From: Roseomonas indoligenes
GTDB lineage: Bacteria > Pseudomonadota > Alphaproteobacteria > Acetobacterales > Acetobacteraceae
Direction: 5' to 3'
DNA length: 64,000 nucleotides
Assembly: GCF_017813365.1 (NCBI RefSeq)
Contig: NZ_JAGIZA010000019.1
Coordinates: 1 to 64,000 of the forward strand
Shown here: piece by piece, positions 1 to 7,147 of the stretch
Layout of the letters: every line of letters starts with the position of its first letter
Position numbering within the stretch: position 1 is the first letter of the stretch
Translations under genes and position numbers: made by a program
The notes under the pieces: generated by a model
Seen by the model: only the letters and a program-made list of their open reading frames with translations
What the model was told of the DNA's origin: nothing
The model's database searches: none

Positions 1-123
1 GACCAGCATCCCGACCCAGGCTCCCGATCATCCCGGGAACCACCGTGAACCCCGCCGTCAGAGGGGTCCCGTTTGGACGCCGATCACCCCTCCAACAGGG
101 TCCCTATTCCACGCCGATCCACA
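1..123. mobile_element. End of an IS21-like insertion element (body off the left edge)
   Basis: Two imperfect 22-bp direct repeats, GGGTCCC(n6)ACGCCGATC at 64-85 and 98-119, lie just inside a point where a HORMA reading frame stops matching its family. Multiple internal repeats with this GGGTCCC...ACGCCGATC flavour, and a terminal CA dinucleotide (here 122-123), are typical of IS21-family ends. Reading outward the element ends at 123; base 124 begins the intact HORMA codons on the minus strand. Positions 1-60 carry no istA or istB sequence I can recognise, so orientation is unknown. The family call is an inference from end structure only. Confidence 0.6.
64..119. repeat. Two 22-bp direct repeats inside the IS end
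   Basis: The copies are at 64-85 and 98-119, 34 bp apart, and differ at 4 of 22 bases, all in a central six-base block. They are probably transposase binding sites of the IS21-like element. Confidence 0.75.
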
Positions 124-291
124 ACCTGTTTCCAGCCAGGTCTTCAATGCCCTGGTGTTCGACTCCCACTGGTCGACGAACTTTGCCGGATCCAGTCCGC
201 TGAGCCTGATGATGTCCTTAAGGCTCTTGAGTATGTTGTCCGCCACATAGGCGACTGAATGCGTATAAGAATTGACGACGACCGTTGTCAT
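124..291 (-). pseudogene. cap7: Bacterial HORMA-domain protein (CBASS Cap7-like), 5' fragment
   Basis: Reading from ATG at 289-291, the first 56 codons match the N-terminus of the bacterial HORMA-1 family as I remember it: [14 protein letters not shown], then [11 protein letters not shown], then [12 protein letters not shown]. In type III CBASS this HORMA protein binds closure peptides, activates the CD-NTase, and is disassembled by TRIP13. The family runs to about 165 residues; here the frame enters IS21-like terminal DNA after Gly56 (codon 124-126) and stops at about residue 77. The start overlaps the stop of the upstream gene (ATGA), showing one operon. The rest of the gene, if it exists, lies beyond the insertion and outside the window. 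The protein is presumably non-functional. Confidence 0.8.
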
Positions 292-770
292 GACCCGAGA
301 AACCCCTTCGGATCGAGTTCGAGGACCGTAGCGCTGGAACCGCCGGAGTTGCCGGACCGCGAGGTCTCCACCTCCTCTCCGGGCGTCCGAGCCGTGATCC
401 TGGTGCCGTGCTTCGCCAGCGCGCGTCGGACCCATTCGAGATCCTCGGCGGGGCAGGGCAGCGATACACGCCAGTCACCCTTCAGGGGATCGAAGCCAAG
501 GGCCGTCTCGTTGGCATCCGAATCATCCAGGGCATCTTCGTCGTAGAGGCAGTGGATGCGGGTCCGTGGACCATCGCAGGTGACGACGATCGGCGCCTGG
601 GCCGGTGCCTGATCGGAGATGACGCTGGCCGCTATCCCTGCGACGGCGAGCAGTTCCCCTCTCGCCCCTTCGGTCCTGCCCTGCACCAGGAGGTCGACGA
701 TCGCCATCCAGGTCTGGTGGGCATCTCGGTACGGCGTGCTGCGGAAGGTTCTGCTGGCGACGGTACTCAC
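288..770 (-). CDS. Unrecognised 160-residue protein between TRIP13 and HORMA genes
   Basis: The GTG start at 768-770 overlaps the stop of the TRIP13-like gene (GTGA) and its own stop overlaps the HORMA start (ATGA), so it is translationally coupled in a three-gene operon. I see no signal peptide or membrane segment. There is an N-terminal helical part ([11 protein letters not shown]), a strand-rich middle ([20 protein letters not shown]), an acidic stretch around residues 76-88, a [16 protein letters not shown] segment, and a Ser/Gly-rich linker before the last 15 residues. It lacks the N-terminal signature of the adjacent HORMA. It could be a divergent second HORMA, as found in some type III CBASS operons, or an accessory protein; I cannot decide from sequence alone. 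It is very likely a real gene. Confidence 0.75.
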   Translation of the reverse strand: MSTVASRTFRSTPYRDAHQTWMAIVDLLVQGRTEGARGELLAVAGIAASVISDQAPAQAPIVVTCDGPRTRIHCLYDEDALDDSDANETALGFDPLKGDWRVSLPCPAEDLEWVRRALAKHGTRITARTPGEEVETSRSGNSGGSSATVLELDPKGFLGS

Positions 771-1657
771 TTGCCGTCCTCCTTCCTGACCCGAACGCTA
801 CGGGCGGCCTTCGCCGCGGCGAGGATGTCGTCGAGGGTGAGCCGTTCGGGATCCATCGCCGTCCCCTTGCTGCTCGCCAGGGCGTTCGCGACCATCTTAC
901 GAATGGCGCGTCCATCCAGGCCGACGCAGGCCTCGGCGCAGGCACTGAACCCAGGCTGTGAGGGCAGGCGTCCGATCGGGCCATAGGTTCGGCCAAGTCC
1001 GGTCAGACAGTCCTCAAGGATGCGGGCGCAGGCATCCCGGTCCGGCAGGGGGACCTTCACCACGAGATCGCAGCGTGAGGTGAACGCCGCATCGACGGCC
1101 TCGGGGAAATTGCTGGTCGCCACGAAGAGGATGTTCGGATTCTGCTCCGCCAGGATGTCCAGCTGCACCAGGACCGCATCCGTCGCGCGATGGGCGTCGA
1201 TCGGATTCGCCTCCATGCTCATCCGGGAGCGATCGGCGGCTAGCGTTTCCACCTCGTCGAGCAGCACGATCGTCGGACCGCTGGCTGCTGCCTCCACGAT
1301 GGTCTGGGAGAACAGCTCCGAGACGGCCCTCTGGGTCTTGCCCATGGCATTGCTGGTCAGGCCGTGCGGTTCAACCTCGAGAAGCTGGAACTTCGCGCCC
1401 CGGAATGCCTGTGCGGTCCGGTGCGCAAGCCCCTTGGCCAGGGAGGTCTTCCCGGTGCCGGGCGCGCCGACAAGAAGGATCACGCCATGCAGGGGCACGA
1501 CACTACGGTCGACCTTTCCCCGCAGGGTGAAGTTGAGCATCGCCTGGGACAGCAGTCTGTCCTTGAGGCCGTCCTCTAGGATGATGGAGTCCCACAACGC
1601 ACCCAGTTGGGCATCTGGGAGCTGGCGTTGGCGATGGATGCCCTTGGAGAGTGACAT
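767..1657 (-). CDS. cap6: TRIP13/Pch2-like AAA+ ATPase (CBASS Cap6-like)
   Basis: A 296-residue AAA+ protein. Walker A is GAPGTGKT at residues 64-71, Walker B VLLDEV at 131-136 with the catalytic Asp-Glu, sensor 1 Asn in TSNF near 183, an arginine-finger candidate in TSRCD near 195, and a sensor 2 GR pair near 249-250. The spacing and the DEVE / TSNF / GR signatures are those of TRIP13/Pch2 remodelers rather than Lon or FtsH. In type III CBASS this enzyme unfolds closed HORMA to switch off or reset signalling, and a truncated HORMA gene lies two genes downstream. I chose ATG 1657 because it begins the conserved region and follows a promoter at 1697-1725; the longer frame to 1735 would start upstream of that promoter. 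Confidence 0.85.
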   Translation of the reverse strand: MSLSKGIHRQRQLPDAQLGALWDSIILEDGLKDRLLSQAMLNFTLRGKVDRSVVPLHGVILLVGAPGTGKTSLAKGLAHRTAQAFRGAKFQLLEVEPHGLTSNAMGKTQRAVSELFSQTIVEAAASGPTIVLLDEVETLAADRSRMSMEANPIDAHRATDAVLVQLDILAEQNPNILFVATSNFPEAVDAAFTSRCDLVVKVPLPDRDACARILEDCLTGLGRTYGPIGRLPSQPGFSACAEACVGLDGRAIRKMVANALASSKGTAMDPERLTLDDILAAAKAARSVRVRKEDGK

Positions 1658-1696
1658 TTTGGACCGCTCTCGATTTTCTATACCAGTGTAACGGGC

Positions 1697-1725
1697 ACCA
1701 TATGTAGGAGAACAAATGGAGTCAA
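1697..1725 (-). promoter_or_regulatory. Candidate sigma-70 promoter of the CBASS-like operon
   Basis: On the minus strand, TTGACT (1725-1720) and TATGGT (1702-1697) are separated by exactly 17 bp. Transcription would start near 1690, about 35 bp before the ATG at 1657. Local AT content is higher than in the flanking genes. Confidence 0.5.
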
Positions 1726-1735
1726 CACACCACAT

Positions 1736-2041
1736 ATAGAAGATCCGGCCTTTCGGCCATGCCGCTAGGCGCAGGAATCCTGGGTTTGCCCCTCAGTCTC
1801 GGAGCTGGCGGCAGAACTGGTCGCAGGATCTCTGGTCTGTCGTCGGATACCCGGACAATTTGCGGCCGTAGAAGGTCCGGTCCAGGACGAGGAGGAAGCC
1901 TCCCATGGTGTACGGAGGTGAGGGGCCGACTAGGACAAGGAGCGAGGCATACATAGGCGGAAAGCCAATCCTCGATCACTCGCCCCAGCCATGTGCTCCG
2001 ACTACGTGAAATGGTACGATTTCTGACGAATCGGAGGACCG
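1736..2041. other. Intergenic region, no gene seen
   Basis: About 300 bp between the divergent TRIP13-like and KTSC genes. No frame in it has convincing codon use. A small hairpin (GGCC-TTTC-GGCC) lies around 1749-1760, and the KTSC ribosome binding site (GGAGG) sits at the right end. Nothing else is recognisable. Confidence 0.4.
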
Positions 2042-2242
2042 ATGCCCTACGTCAGTTCCTCGGCGATCAGCCGGATCGAGTACGACGCCGCAACTCGTCG
2101 CCTGGACGTCTGGTTCACCTCCGGCGGCGACGCCTACTCCCACTATAGGGTCCCCGAGGCGGTCTACCGGGCCTTCCTCGCCGCAGCCCCAAAGGGTTCC
2201 TACTACGCCGATCACGTGAAGCCGCACTACGGGGCGCGGTGA
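2042..2242 (+). CDS. KTSC-domain small protein
   Basis: A 66-residue protein matching the KTSC domain, named for the C-terminus of some lysyl-tRNA synthetases: an N-terminal VSSSAISRIEYD, a strand with WFTSGGDAY, YRVPEAVYRAFL, then SYYADHVKPHY. The function of stand-alone KTSC proteins is not established; they are common in phage and mobile DNA, which fits this island. A GGAGG ribosome binding site lies 7-11 bp before the ATG. It is full length for the family. Confidence 0.85.
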   Translation: MPYVSSSAISRIEYDAATRRLDVWFTSGGDAYSHYRVPEAVYRAFLAAAPKGSYYADHVKPHYGAR

Positions 2243-2244
2243 CC

Positions 2245-2370
2245 ATGTCCGACACGGACCTCGCTCCCTTCACCGGGGGCCTCTGCCCGGCGGTGACCGA
2301 CAAGACGTTCCGGGATGCCTCCCCAGGGGAGATCGTCTCCGTCCTAGATGATGTGCGGCTGCCTCGTTAG
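2245..2370 (+). CDS. Possible 41-residue ORF after the KTSC gene
   Basis: ATG at 2245 is 2 bp after the KTSC stop, and the frame runs MSDTDLAPFTGG... to TAG at 2368-2370. Third positions are mostly G or C, as in coding DNA here, and the spacing suggests translational coupling. I recognise no family. It may be a small protein or the 5' remnant of a longer gene truncated by island rearrangement, because the DNA beyond 2371 is clearly non-coding and AT-richer. Confidence 0.4.
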   Translation: MSDTDLAPFTGGLCPAVTDKTFRDASPGEIVSVLDDVRLPR

Positions 2371-2695
2371 GGGCCGCGTACAGGTAGGGCGGCGATACAA
2401 GGCCCAAGATCCCAGAGAGGTAAAGTGCGCCGGGGTTTTCCGGGCGTCACATCCTCGGCGGGATGCAGAGAACAGTACGGATCGGGTCTGTAGGGCCAGG
2501 GACCTGTGGACCCTTGCCGGGCTGCCCCTGCGAAAAGTCGAGGACGTCGGGGATTTTGGGCAAACTCATTTTCGTTTGGGCATACTTTTTTAAAATGGGC
2601 TGACTTGTTTTGTGGGGAACAACATCTCCTGGCGGGGCGTCAGCCGTCGCTTCGCCAGTTCGGCTACAATGCTTTCCGCAATCTGCCATACTAGA
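2371..2695. other. Non-coding, AT-richer island DNA
   Basis: About 325 bp between the small ORF and the IS481-like element. It contains the 2555-2614 repeats. I see no gene; this may be scar DNA from earlier insertions. Confidence 0.4.
2555..2614. repeat. Three iteron-like AT-rich repeats
   Basis: TGGGC begins at 2557, 2577 and 2596, so spacing is 20 and 19 bp. Each copy is followed by an ACT at the same offset and a T-rich run (CAAACTCATTTT, CATACTTTTTTA, CTGACTTGTTTT). The period is close to two helical turns. The block is strikingly AT-rich for this genome. It may be an old transposon end or a protein-binding array; its origin is unknown. Confidence 0.5.
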
Positions 2696-3696
2696 TGTTT
2701 GGTCCCGGGGTGTGGTGGTACGCTTGACCACCATGCTGCGCGGGACGCGCTATGGGCCAAGTTCTTCACGGATGCGCTCGCACGACGGAGGCGGTTCGTC
2801 GCGCGATCCAGCTACAACAAGAGAGCGTAAGGACCCTGGCCCGGCGCTTCGGTGTCAAGCCCACCACGGTCCAGAAATGGCGCAAGCGGGTCACGACGGC
2901 CGATGCTCCCATGGGGCCAAAGGAGCCCCGCTCCACCGTACTGACAGCCGAGCAGGAGGCCATCATCGTCGCCTTCCGCCGGCACACCCTGCTGCCGCTG
3001 GACGACTGCCTCTACGCCCTCCAGCCCACGATCCCACATCTGACGCGCTCGACCCTGCACCGCTGCCTGGAGCGGCACGGCATCAGCCGCCTGCCCCAGG
3101 TCGGCGGGGACAAGCCGGCCCGGCAGCGCTTTGCCACCTATCCCATCGGCTACTTCCACATTGACCTGGCCGAGGTCAGCACCGAGGAGGGCAAGCTGCG
3201 CCTCCTTGTGGCCATCGACTGCACCAGCAAGTTCGCCTTCGTCCGCCTCGTCCCGAGCGCGGGTAAAATGGAGGCTGCCCAGTTCCTGCGCGAGCTGATC
3301 GCAGCCATCCCCTACCGCATCCACACCGTGCTGACCGACAACGGCGTGCAGTTCACCCCGCGCAAGCAGGACATCTGGGACACAGAGCACATCTTCGACC
3401 GTGTCTGCCGCCAACACGGCATCGATCACCGGCTGACCAAGAAGGATCACCCTTGGACCAACGGCCAGGTTAAGCGGCTGAACCGCACCATCAAGGACGC
3501 ATCGGCAAGCGCTACCACTACGACACCCACGAGCAGCTGCGGTCCCACCTCCAGCTCTTCGTCAATGCCTACAGCCATGCCCGTCGGCTCAAGACCCTGC
3601 GCGGCCTCACACTCAGTGAGTTCATCCACCAAACATGGACGAAGGAGCCCAAACGCTTCAGGCTTGATCCGTCAAACCACACCCCGGGACCGTACA
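2696..3696 (+). mobile_element. IS481-family insertion sequence, decayed
   Basis: Terminal inverted repeats of 21 bp (2696-2716 and 3676-3696) share the 16-bp core GGTCCCGGGGTGTGGT and match at 19 of 21 positions, both beginning TGT. They flank a single transposase frame. No convincing target duplication flanks them. If the repeat is extended by 5 bp outward (2691-3701) the match weakens to 22 of 26, but the element then includes the transposase stop. The exact ends are therefore uncertain by a few bases. Confidence 0.8.
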
Positions 3697-3701
3697 CTTA
3701 G
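2752..3701 (+). pseudogene. IS481-family transposase, frameshifted
   Basis: The N-terminus has a helix-turn-helix (EAVRRAIQLQQESVRTLARRFGV, KPTTVQKWRKR) and then the RHTLLPLDDCLYALQ segment of this family. The DDE core shows Asp in YFHIDLAEV and Asp in LTDNGVQF. The expected Glu in NGQVER is Lys here (NGQVKRLNRTIKDA). At about 3500 the frame shifts: from 3501 the correct C-terminus (KRYHYDTHEQL ... LTLSEFI ... KRFRLDPSNH) continues in another frame to TAG at 3699-3701. The start MGQVLHG is the usual one for the family. Two independent lesions indicate a dead enzyme. Confidence 0.88.
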
Positions 3702-3818
3702 AACTGGGTGTTTCGGAGGTCTGCGTCTTGCCCAAGAGCGAAGCAGCCGACGGCACCGAGGGCGGAGTAACTTCTGCTGCTGTCTCCGAACCCGACCTAG
3801 CATCACTGAACCTCAAAG

Positions 3819-6077
3819 TCATGTATGGGTCGATATCTGTGATCGGATCTGAGGGAGCGCAGCGCGGTCATTCAGCAGCTTCAGATCCAATTCGGGGTAC
3901 CGAAGCATTTCCATCGCGCTGGCGAGTTCCGCGTTGGATAGGCCGCTGTTGTACGTTCCTCCTGTCATGCTGTTCCCCTGACTATGGCCGAGTAGCGTCC
4001 GGATGATCGTTTCAGGAACCTTGGCGGCAAGAAGCCGCGTGTTCACGCCGTGGCGCATGGAGTGGAAGTCCTGGCCCTCCTTGTAGGCGCCCACGGCGCG
4101 ACGGTACTCCGTCCACCACTGAGTGAAGCCGTGCCCGTAGCGCTTGTCGGGCCCGGCTCGCCTGAAACATGGAAAGAGTAGCCGGGACCCGCCTTGTCGC
4201 ATCTGCCGGACGTAGTCGAGGAACCCAAGCTGCTTCAGGGCACCGTGAACGGGAATTCTCCGCACGCTGCTCGGGGTCTTCACGCGTGCGCGCCTGCGAT
4301 CATGGATGGCCCCGATCGACATGATGTCGACGCCATCCTCCCTCACCACGTCGTCAGGCCGGAGCTCGAGGAGTTCCTCCAGGCGCTGCCCTCCATAGAG
4401 CGCAACCAGTGGGACCCAGTAGCGAGCATCGCGGACCAAGTTGGTTCCCGCGATGTAGCGCTTCTCGACATCGTCGCCGAAGCCGCTGAAGACCGGCCCG
4501 TGGAAGATGGCGGAGAGGCGATCATCCTCAAGCTGCTTGCGGTCAAAGGTGGCGTTGGCCTTGACGTAACCCTTGGTGAACCTGACTGCCACGAAGGGCG
4601 TGAGACCTTTCCCGTTAACAACAAGCTGCTCGCCAACCAGGGTCTGGAGGCTGGTAAGGTGCTTGTTGATCGTGGCTGGTGCCATACGCGGGACCCGCGG
4701 GGCATCATCTGGTTCAGTTCCGTTGGCAACTGCGGTGCACGACGACATCGCGTCGTCCTCGTCCGCCGCAAGGATGGCCTCCCGGGCAGTCATGTTCCGG
4801 TACCGCTCGCCTTTGCCGTGCTGGCTTGGAACACGGCTTAGCTCCGCCACGAAGTTCTGGCAGGTTTTTCTCGTTATGGCGTTGATCTCAAGGTCGCCAC
4901 AAAGTTCACCGAAGAGGCGCCTGGCCACGTTGTAGTCGCGGATCTGCTTCGCGCCGACTTGGTCGGCTGGGCGGGCTTCAATCGAGGCGATGGCGGCCGC
5001 AGACATCTCCATGAAGCGGGGTGCAACTGCAGAATGGTCCGCCTCCATAGGCGCTGACGGTTGCACCACCCCCTGCTCGCCGTCGCTCACCCACGTCGCT
5101 GCCATCTCCATGACGCCGGTGTCGAGCGTCACTCCAGGGGCACGACCGGCATTGCCGCTCTGGATGGACATGGCCATGACCGGATCGGCCTCGGGCGCCG
5201 GGTACACCCCACGGTCACGGCGGGCGTCCTCGCGCGCGACTTCGGCCAGCACCCGGAGCGCGCACCGAAGCATGATGCGCCGTGTCGCGGGCTCGAAGGT
5301 CATGCCCTCCTCGACCTCGAACCGCCCCAGGTGCTCCTCCGCAAGGTCGGTGTCGTTGGCCAGCAGCGCCCTCTCGAAGAAGCGGGCCCGTCCCTCGGCG
5401 ACAGCCGCACGCCGGGCGCTCTCCCCAAGCAGGCTCGTCCGTATCGGCGCGTGGTCCGAGCCTGCCACCAGGACGGAGGCCAGCTCCCCGGCCACGACGC
5501 CGTAGGGCTTGCCCGAGGTGTCGGAGCCGGGCGCGAGCGCCTCCGTGAGGCGTGCCAGCAGCCCGAGGGGGAGAGGTTGGCCGAGAACCCCCGGCTGTTC
5601 CGCGAAGGCCCAGAGGTCCCGGCCCAGGTCGCCTCCGACGGTCCACTCCGCCACCGGGGCATCGCTGCCCCTGACACCGGCCGGCCGGGCAGCCCGGTCA
5701 GCCTCGCTCCAGGTGACAACGCGGTTGCGGAAGGCCGCAAGGGCCTGCCCAACCGTACCGATCTGCCCTGCCGCCGCGCCCATCTGCACCGCCACTAGCC
5801 GTTCGAACTCGGCGTCGAGAAGGGCGGCACGAAGCACCGCCACCCCCCTGTCGCCTGTTCCCAGGGCTATCTGGATGTCCCGAAAACCGCACGTGGAATC
5901 GTCGGCCCCGAAGTGCCGCAGCAGGCCCTGGGGCAGCCGCCGCCGCCAGACCCAGCGGCCGCCCCGCAGGGCAAGGTGGACGGTTCGGCGCCGCGGCCGG
6001 CGCCGGGCGGCGTGGGCCGTTGTGTGACGCTGTTGTGTGACATCGATGTGTGACACGGGCCGCCGAGCCGCCTCCAA
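3819..6077 (-). CDS. Tyrosine site-specific recombinase (island integrase)
   Basis: A C-terminal phage-integrase catalytic domain carries Arg565 (GGQRLEEL), His672 and Arg675 (HSMRHG), His698 (LLGHSQG) and Tyr709 (GTYNSG). This is the full R-H-R-H-Y set, so catalysis should be intact. At about 750 residues it is nearly twice the usual length; the long N-terminal half probably holds arm-binding and core-binding domains. It lies 52 bp downstream of tRNA-Gln and reads away from it, the classic layout of a tRNA-targeted island. The start is uncertain: TTG at 6077 has no clear ribosome binding site, while GTG at 6056 has GGAGG about 14 bp upstream. Residue numbers use 6077. Confidence 0.88.
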   Translation of the reverse strand: MEAARRPVSHIDVTQQRHTTAHAARRRPRRRTVHLALRGGRWVWRRRLPQGLLRHFGADDSTCGFRDIQIALGTGDRGVAVLRAALLDAEFERLVAVQMGAAAGQIGTVGQALAAFRNRVVTWSEADRAARPAGVRGSDAPVAEWTVGGDLGRDLWAFAEQPGVLGQPLPLGLLARLTEALAPGSDTSGKPYGVVAGELASVLVAGSDHAPIRTSLLGESARRAAVAEGRARFFERALLANDTDLAEEHLGRFEVEEGMTFEPATRRIMLRCALRVLAEVAREDARRDRGVYPAPEADPVMAMSIQSGNAGRAPGVTLDTGVMEMAATWVSDGEQGVVQPSAPMEADHSAVAPRFMEMSAAAIASIEARPADQVGAKQIRDYNVARRLFGELCGDLEINAITRKTCQNFVAELSRVPSQHGKGERYRNMTAREAILAADEDDAMSSCTAVANGTEPDDAPRVPRMAPATINKHLTSLQTLVGEQLVVNGKGLTPFVAVRFTKGYVKANATFDRKQLEDDRLSAIFHGPVFSGFGDDVEKRYIAGTNLVRDARYWVPLVALYGGQRLEELLELRPDDVVREDGVDIMSIGAIHDRRRARVKTPSSVRRIPVHGALKQLGFLDYVRQMRQGGSRLLFPCFRRAGPDKRYGHGFTQWWTEYRRAVGAYKEGQDFHSMRHGVNTRLLAAKVPETIIRTLLGHSQGNSMTGGTYNSGLSNAELASAMEMLRYPELDLKLLNDRAALPQIRSQISTHT
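6021..6054. repeat. Three TGTGTGAC repeats with an exact 13-bp period
   Basis: TGTGTGAC occurs at 6021-6028, 6034-6041 and 6047-6054. The block overlaps the first codons of the integrase and lies about 75-108 bp from the 3' end of tRNA-Gln. It may be arm-type integrase sites or an operator for int autoregulation. Confidence 0.6.
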
Positions 6078-6128
6078 GGGCTGGATCGCCGACGTAAGAT
6101 GCTGAATCCAAACAGGAATCCGATTCGC

Positions 6129-6203
6129 TGGTTGGGGCGCCAGGATTCGAACCTGGGAATGGCGGTACCAAAAACCGCTGCCTTACCGCTTGGCTACGCC
6201 CCA
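6129..6203 (-). tRNA. tRNA-Gln (anticodon TTG), CCA encoded
   Basis: On the minus strand an acceptor stem TGGGGCG/CGCCCCA, an anticodon arm GCGGT-TTTTGGT-ACCGC giving anticodon TTG, and a T arm CCAGG-TTCGAAT-CCTGG are all intact, followed by discriminator A and an encoded CCA. It is 75 nt with CCA. The 3' half is the likely attachment site for the island to its left; the second att copy would be outside the window. Confidence 0.95.
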
Positions 6204-6258
6204 CCGGAGCCGGCCGGAACATGTCCTCCCGCGCGGTCCGCGTAAAGCCCTCCGGCGC

Positions 6259-7143
6259 CTATCCGTGATGCGCGGCCCCGCCCCAGCGCCACCAGTCCGC
6301 CGGCAGCATCCCGGCCGCCTGCGCCGCCGCCTCCGCGTCGGGGAACAGGGCGAAGCAGGTCGCGCCGGACCCGCTCATGCGCGCCATCAGCGCTCCGGGC
6401 AGGGCACGCAGCGCCGCCAGCACCTCGGCCACGGGCGGGCAGAGGGTGATGGCCGGCGGCTCCAAGTCGTTCCGCAGGGCCAGGAGGCCTGCCGCCAGCC
6501 CTGCCGCGTCCGTCCAACCCTCCGGCAGCGCCGCCGGGGAGGAGAAGCCGCCCTGGCGTGCCCTGAAGACGCCCGGCGTCGCCACAGCCACGCGCGGGTT
6601 GGCCAGCACCAGCCCGAAGCCCGGCAGGGCGGGCGCGGGCGCCAGCACCTCCCCGATCCCCTGCATCAGCGCCGGGCGGGAGGCGAGGCAGACCGGCACG
6701 TCGGCCCCCAGCCGCAACGCCAGTTCCCGCAGCCGCGCCTCGCCCAGCCCCAGGCCCCAGAACCGGTCCAGCAACCGAAGCGCGGCCGCCGCATCGGCCG
6801 AGCCGCCACCGATGCCGGAAGCGACGGGCAGCCGCTTCTCCAGCCGCAGCGCCACCCCCGGCAGGTCCCGCCCCGCCGCCTCCGCCAGCAGCCTCGCGGC
6901 CCGCAGCACGAGGTTGTCCGGCTCCGCCGCCAGCCCGCCCGCCTCCGGCCCTTCGAGGGCCAGGGTCAACCCTTCCCCGGGCGCGGCCGTCACCCGGTCC
7001 GCGGCGCCGGCGAAGACCACAAGGCTGTCCAGCAGGTGGTAGCCGTCAGGCCGGCGCCCGGTGACGTGCAGGTGCAGGTTGATCTTGGCGGGCGCATCCT
7101 CGGCCAGGACCCCGGCCCCGCCCTCTACCAGCATGGAGGACAT
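6259..7143 (-). CDS. ispE: 4-diphosphocytidyl-2-C-methyl-D-erythritol kinase
   Basis: IspE phosphorylates CDP-methylerythritol in the MEP isoprenoid pathway. It is a GHMP kinase of 294 residues: an N-terminal [20 protein letters not shown] with the conserved Lys-Asn, the glycine-rich ATP loop [18 protein letters not shown] near residue 105, and a C-terminal [12 protein letters not shown] glycine motif. The ATG at 7143 lies 4 bp after the stop of the TPR gene, so the two are co-transcribed; ATG 7134 is an alternative. tRNA-Gln follows on the same strand. Confidence 0.95.
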   Translation of the reverse strand: MSSMLVEGGAGVLAEDAPAKINLHLHVTGRRPDGYHLLDSLVVFAGAADRVTAAPGEGLTLALEGPEAGGLAAEPDNLVLRAARLLAEAAGRDLPGVALRLEKRLPVASGIGGGSADAAAALRLLDRFWGLGLGEARLRELALRLGADVPVCLASRPALMQGIGEVLAPAPALPGFGLVLANPRVAVATPGVFRARQGGFSSPAALPEGWTDAAGLAAGLLALRNDLEPPAITLCPPVAEVLAALRALPGALMARMSGSGATCFALFPDAEAAAQAAGMLPADWWRWGGAAHHG

Positions 7144-7147
7144 AGGA

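Noticed and set aside
292-435. 48-codon upstream extension of the HORMA frame
   Set aside because: It overlaps the 160-residue gene and is Arg/Gly-rich; the ATGA overlap at 288-291 and family start support ATG 291.
3490-3510. Programmed frameshift in the IS481 transposase
   Set aside because: IS481 transposases are normally one frame, no A-rich slippery site is present, and the expected catalytic Glu is also lost.
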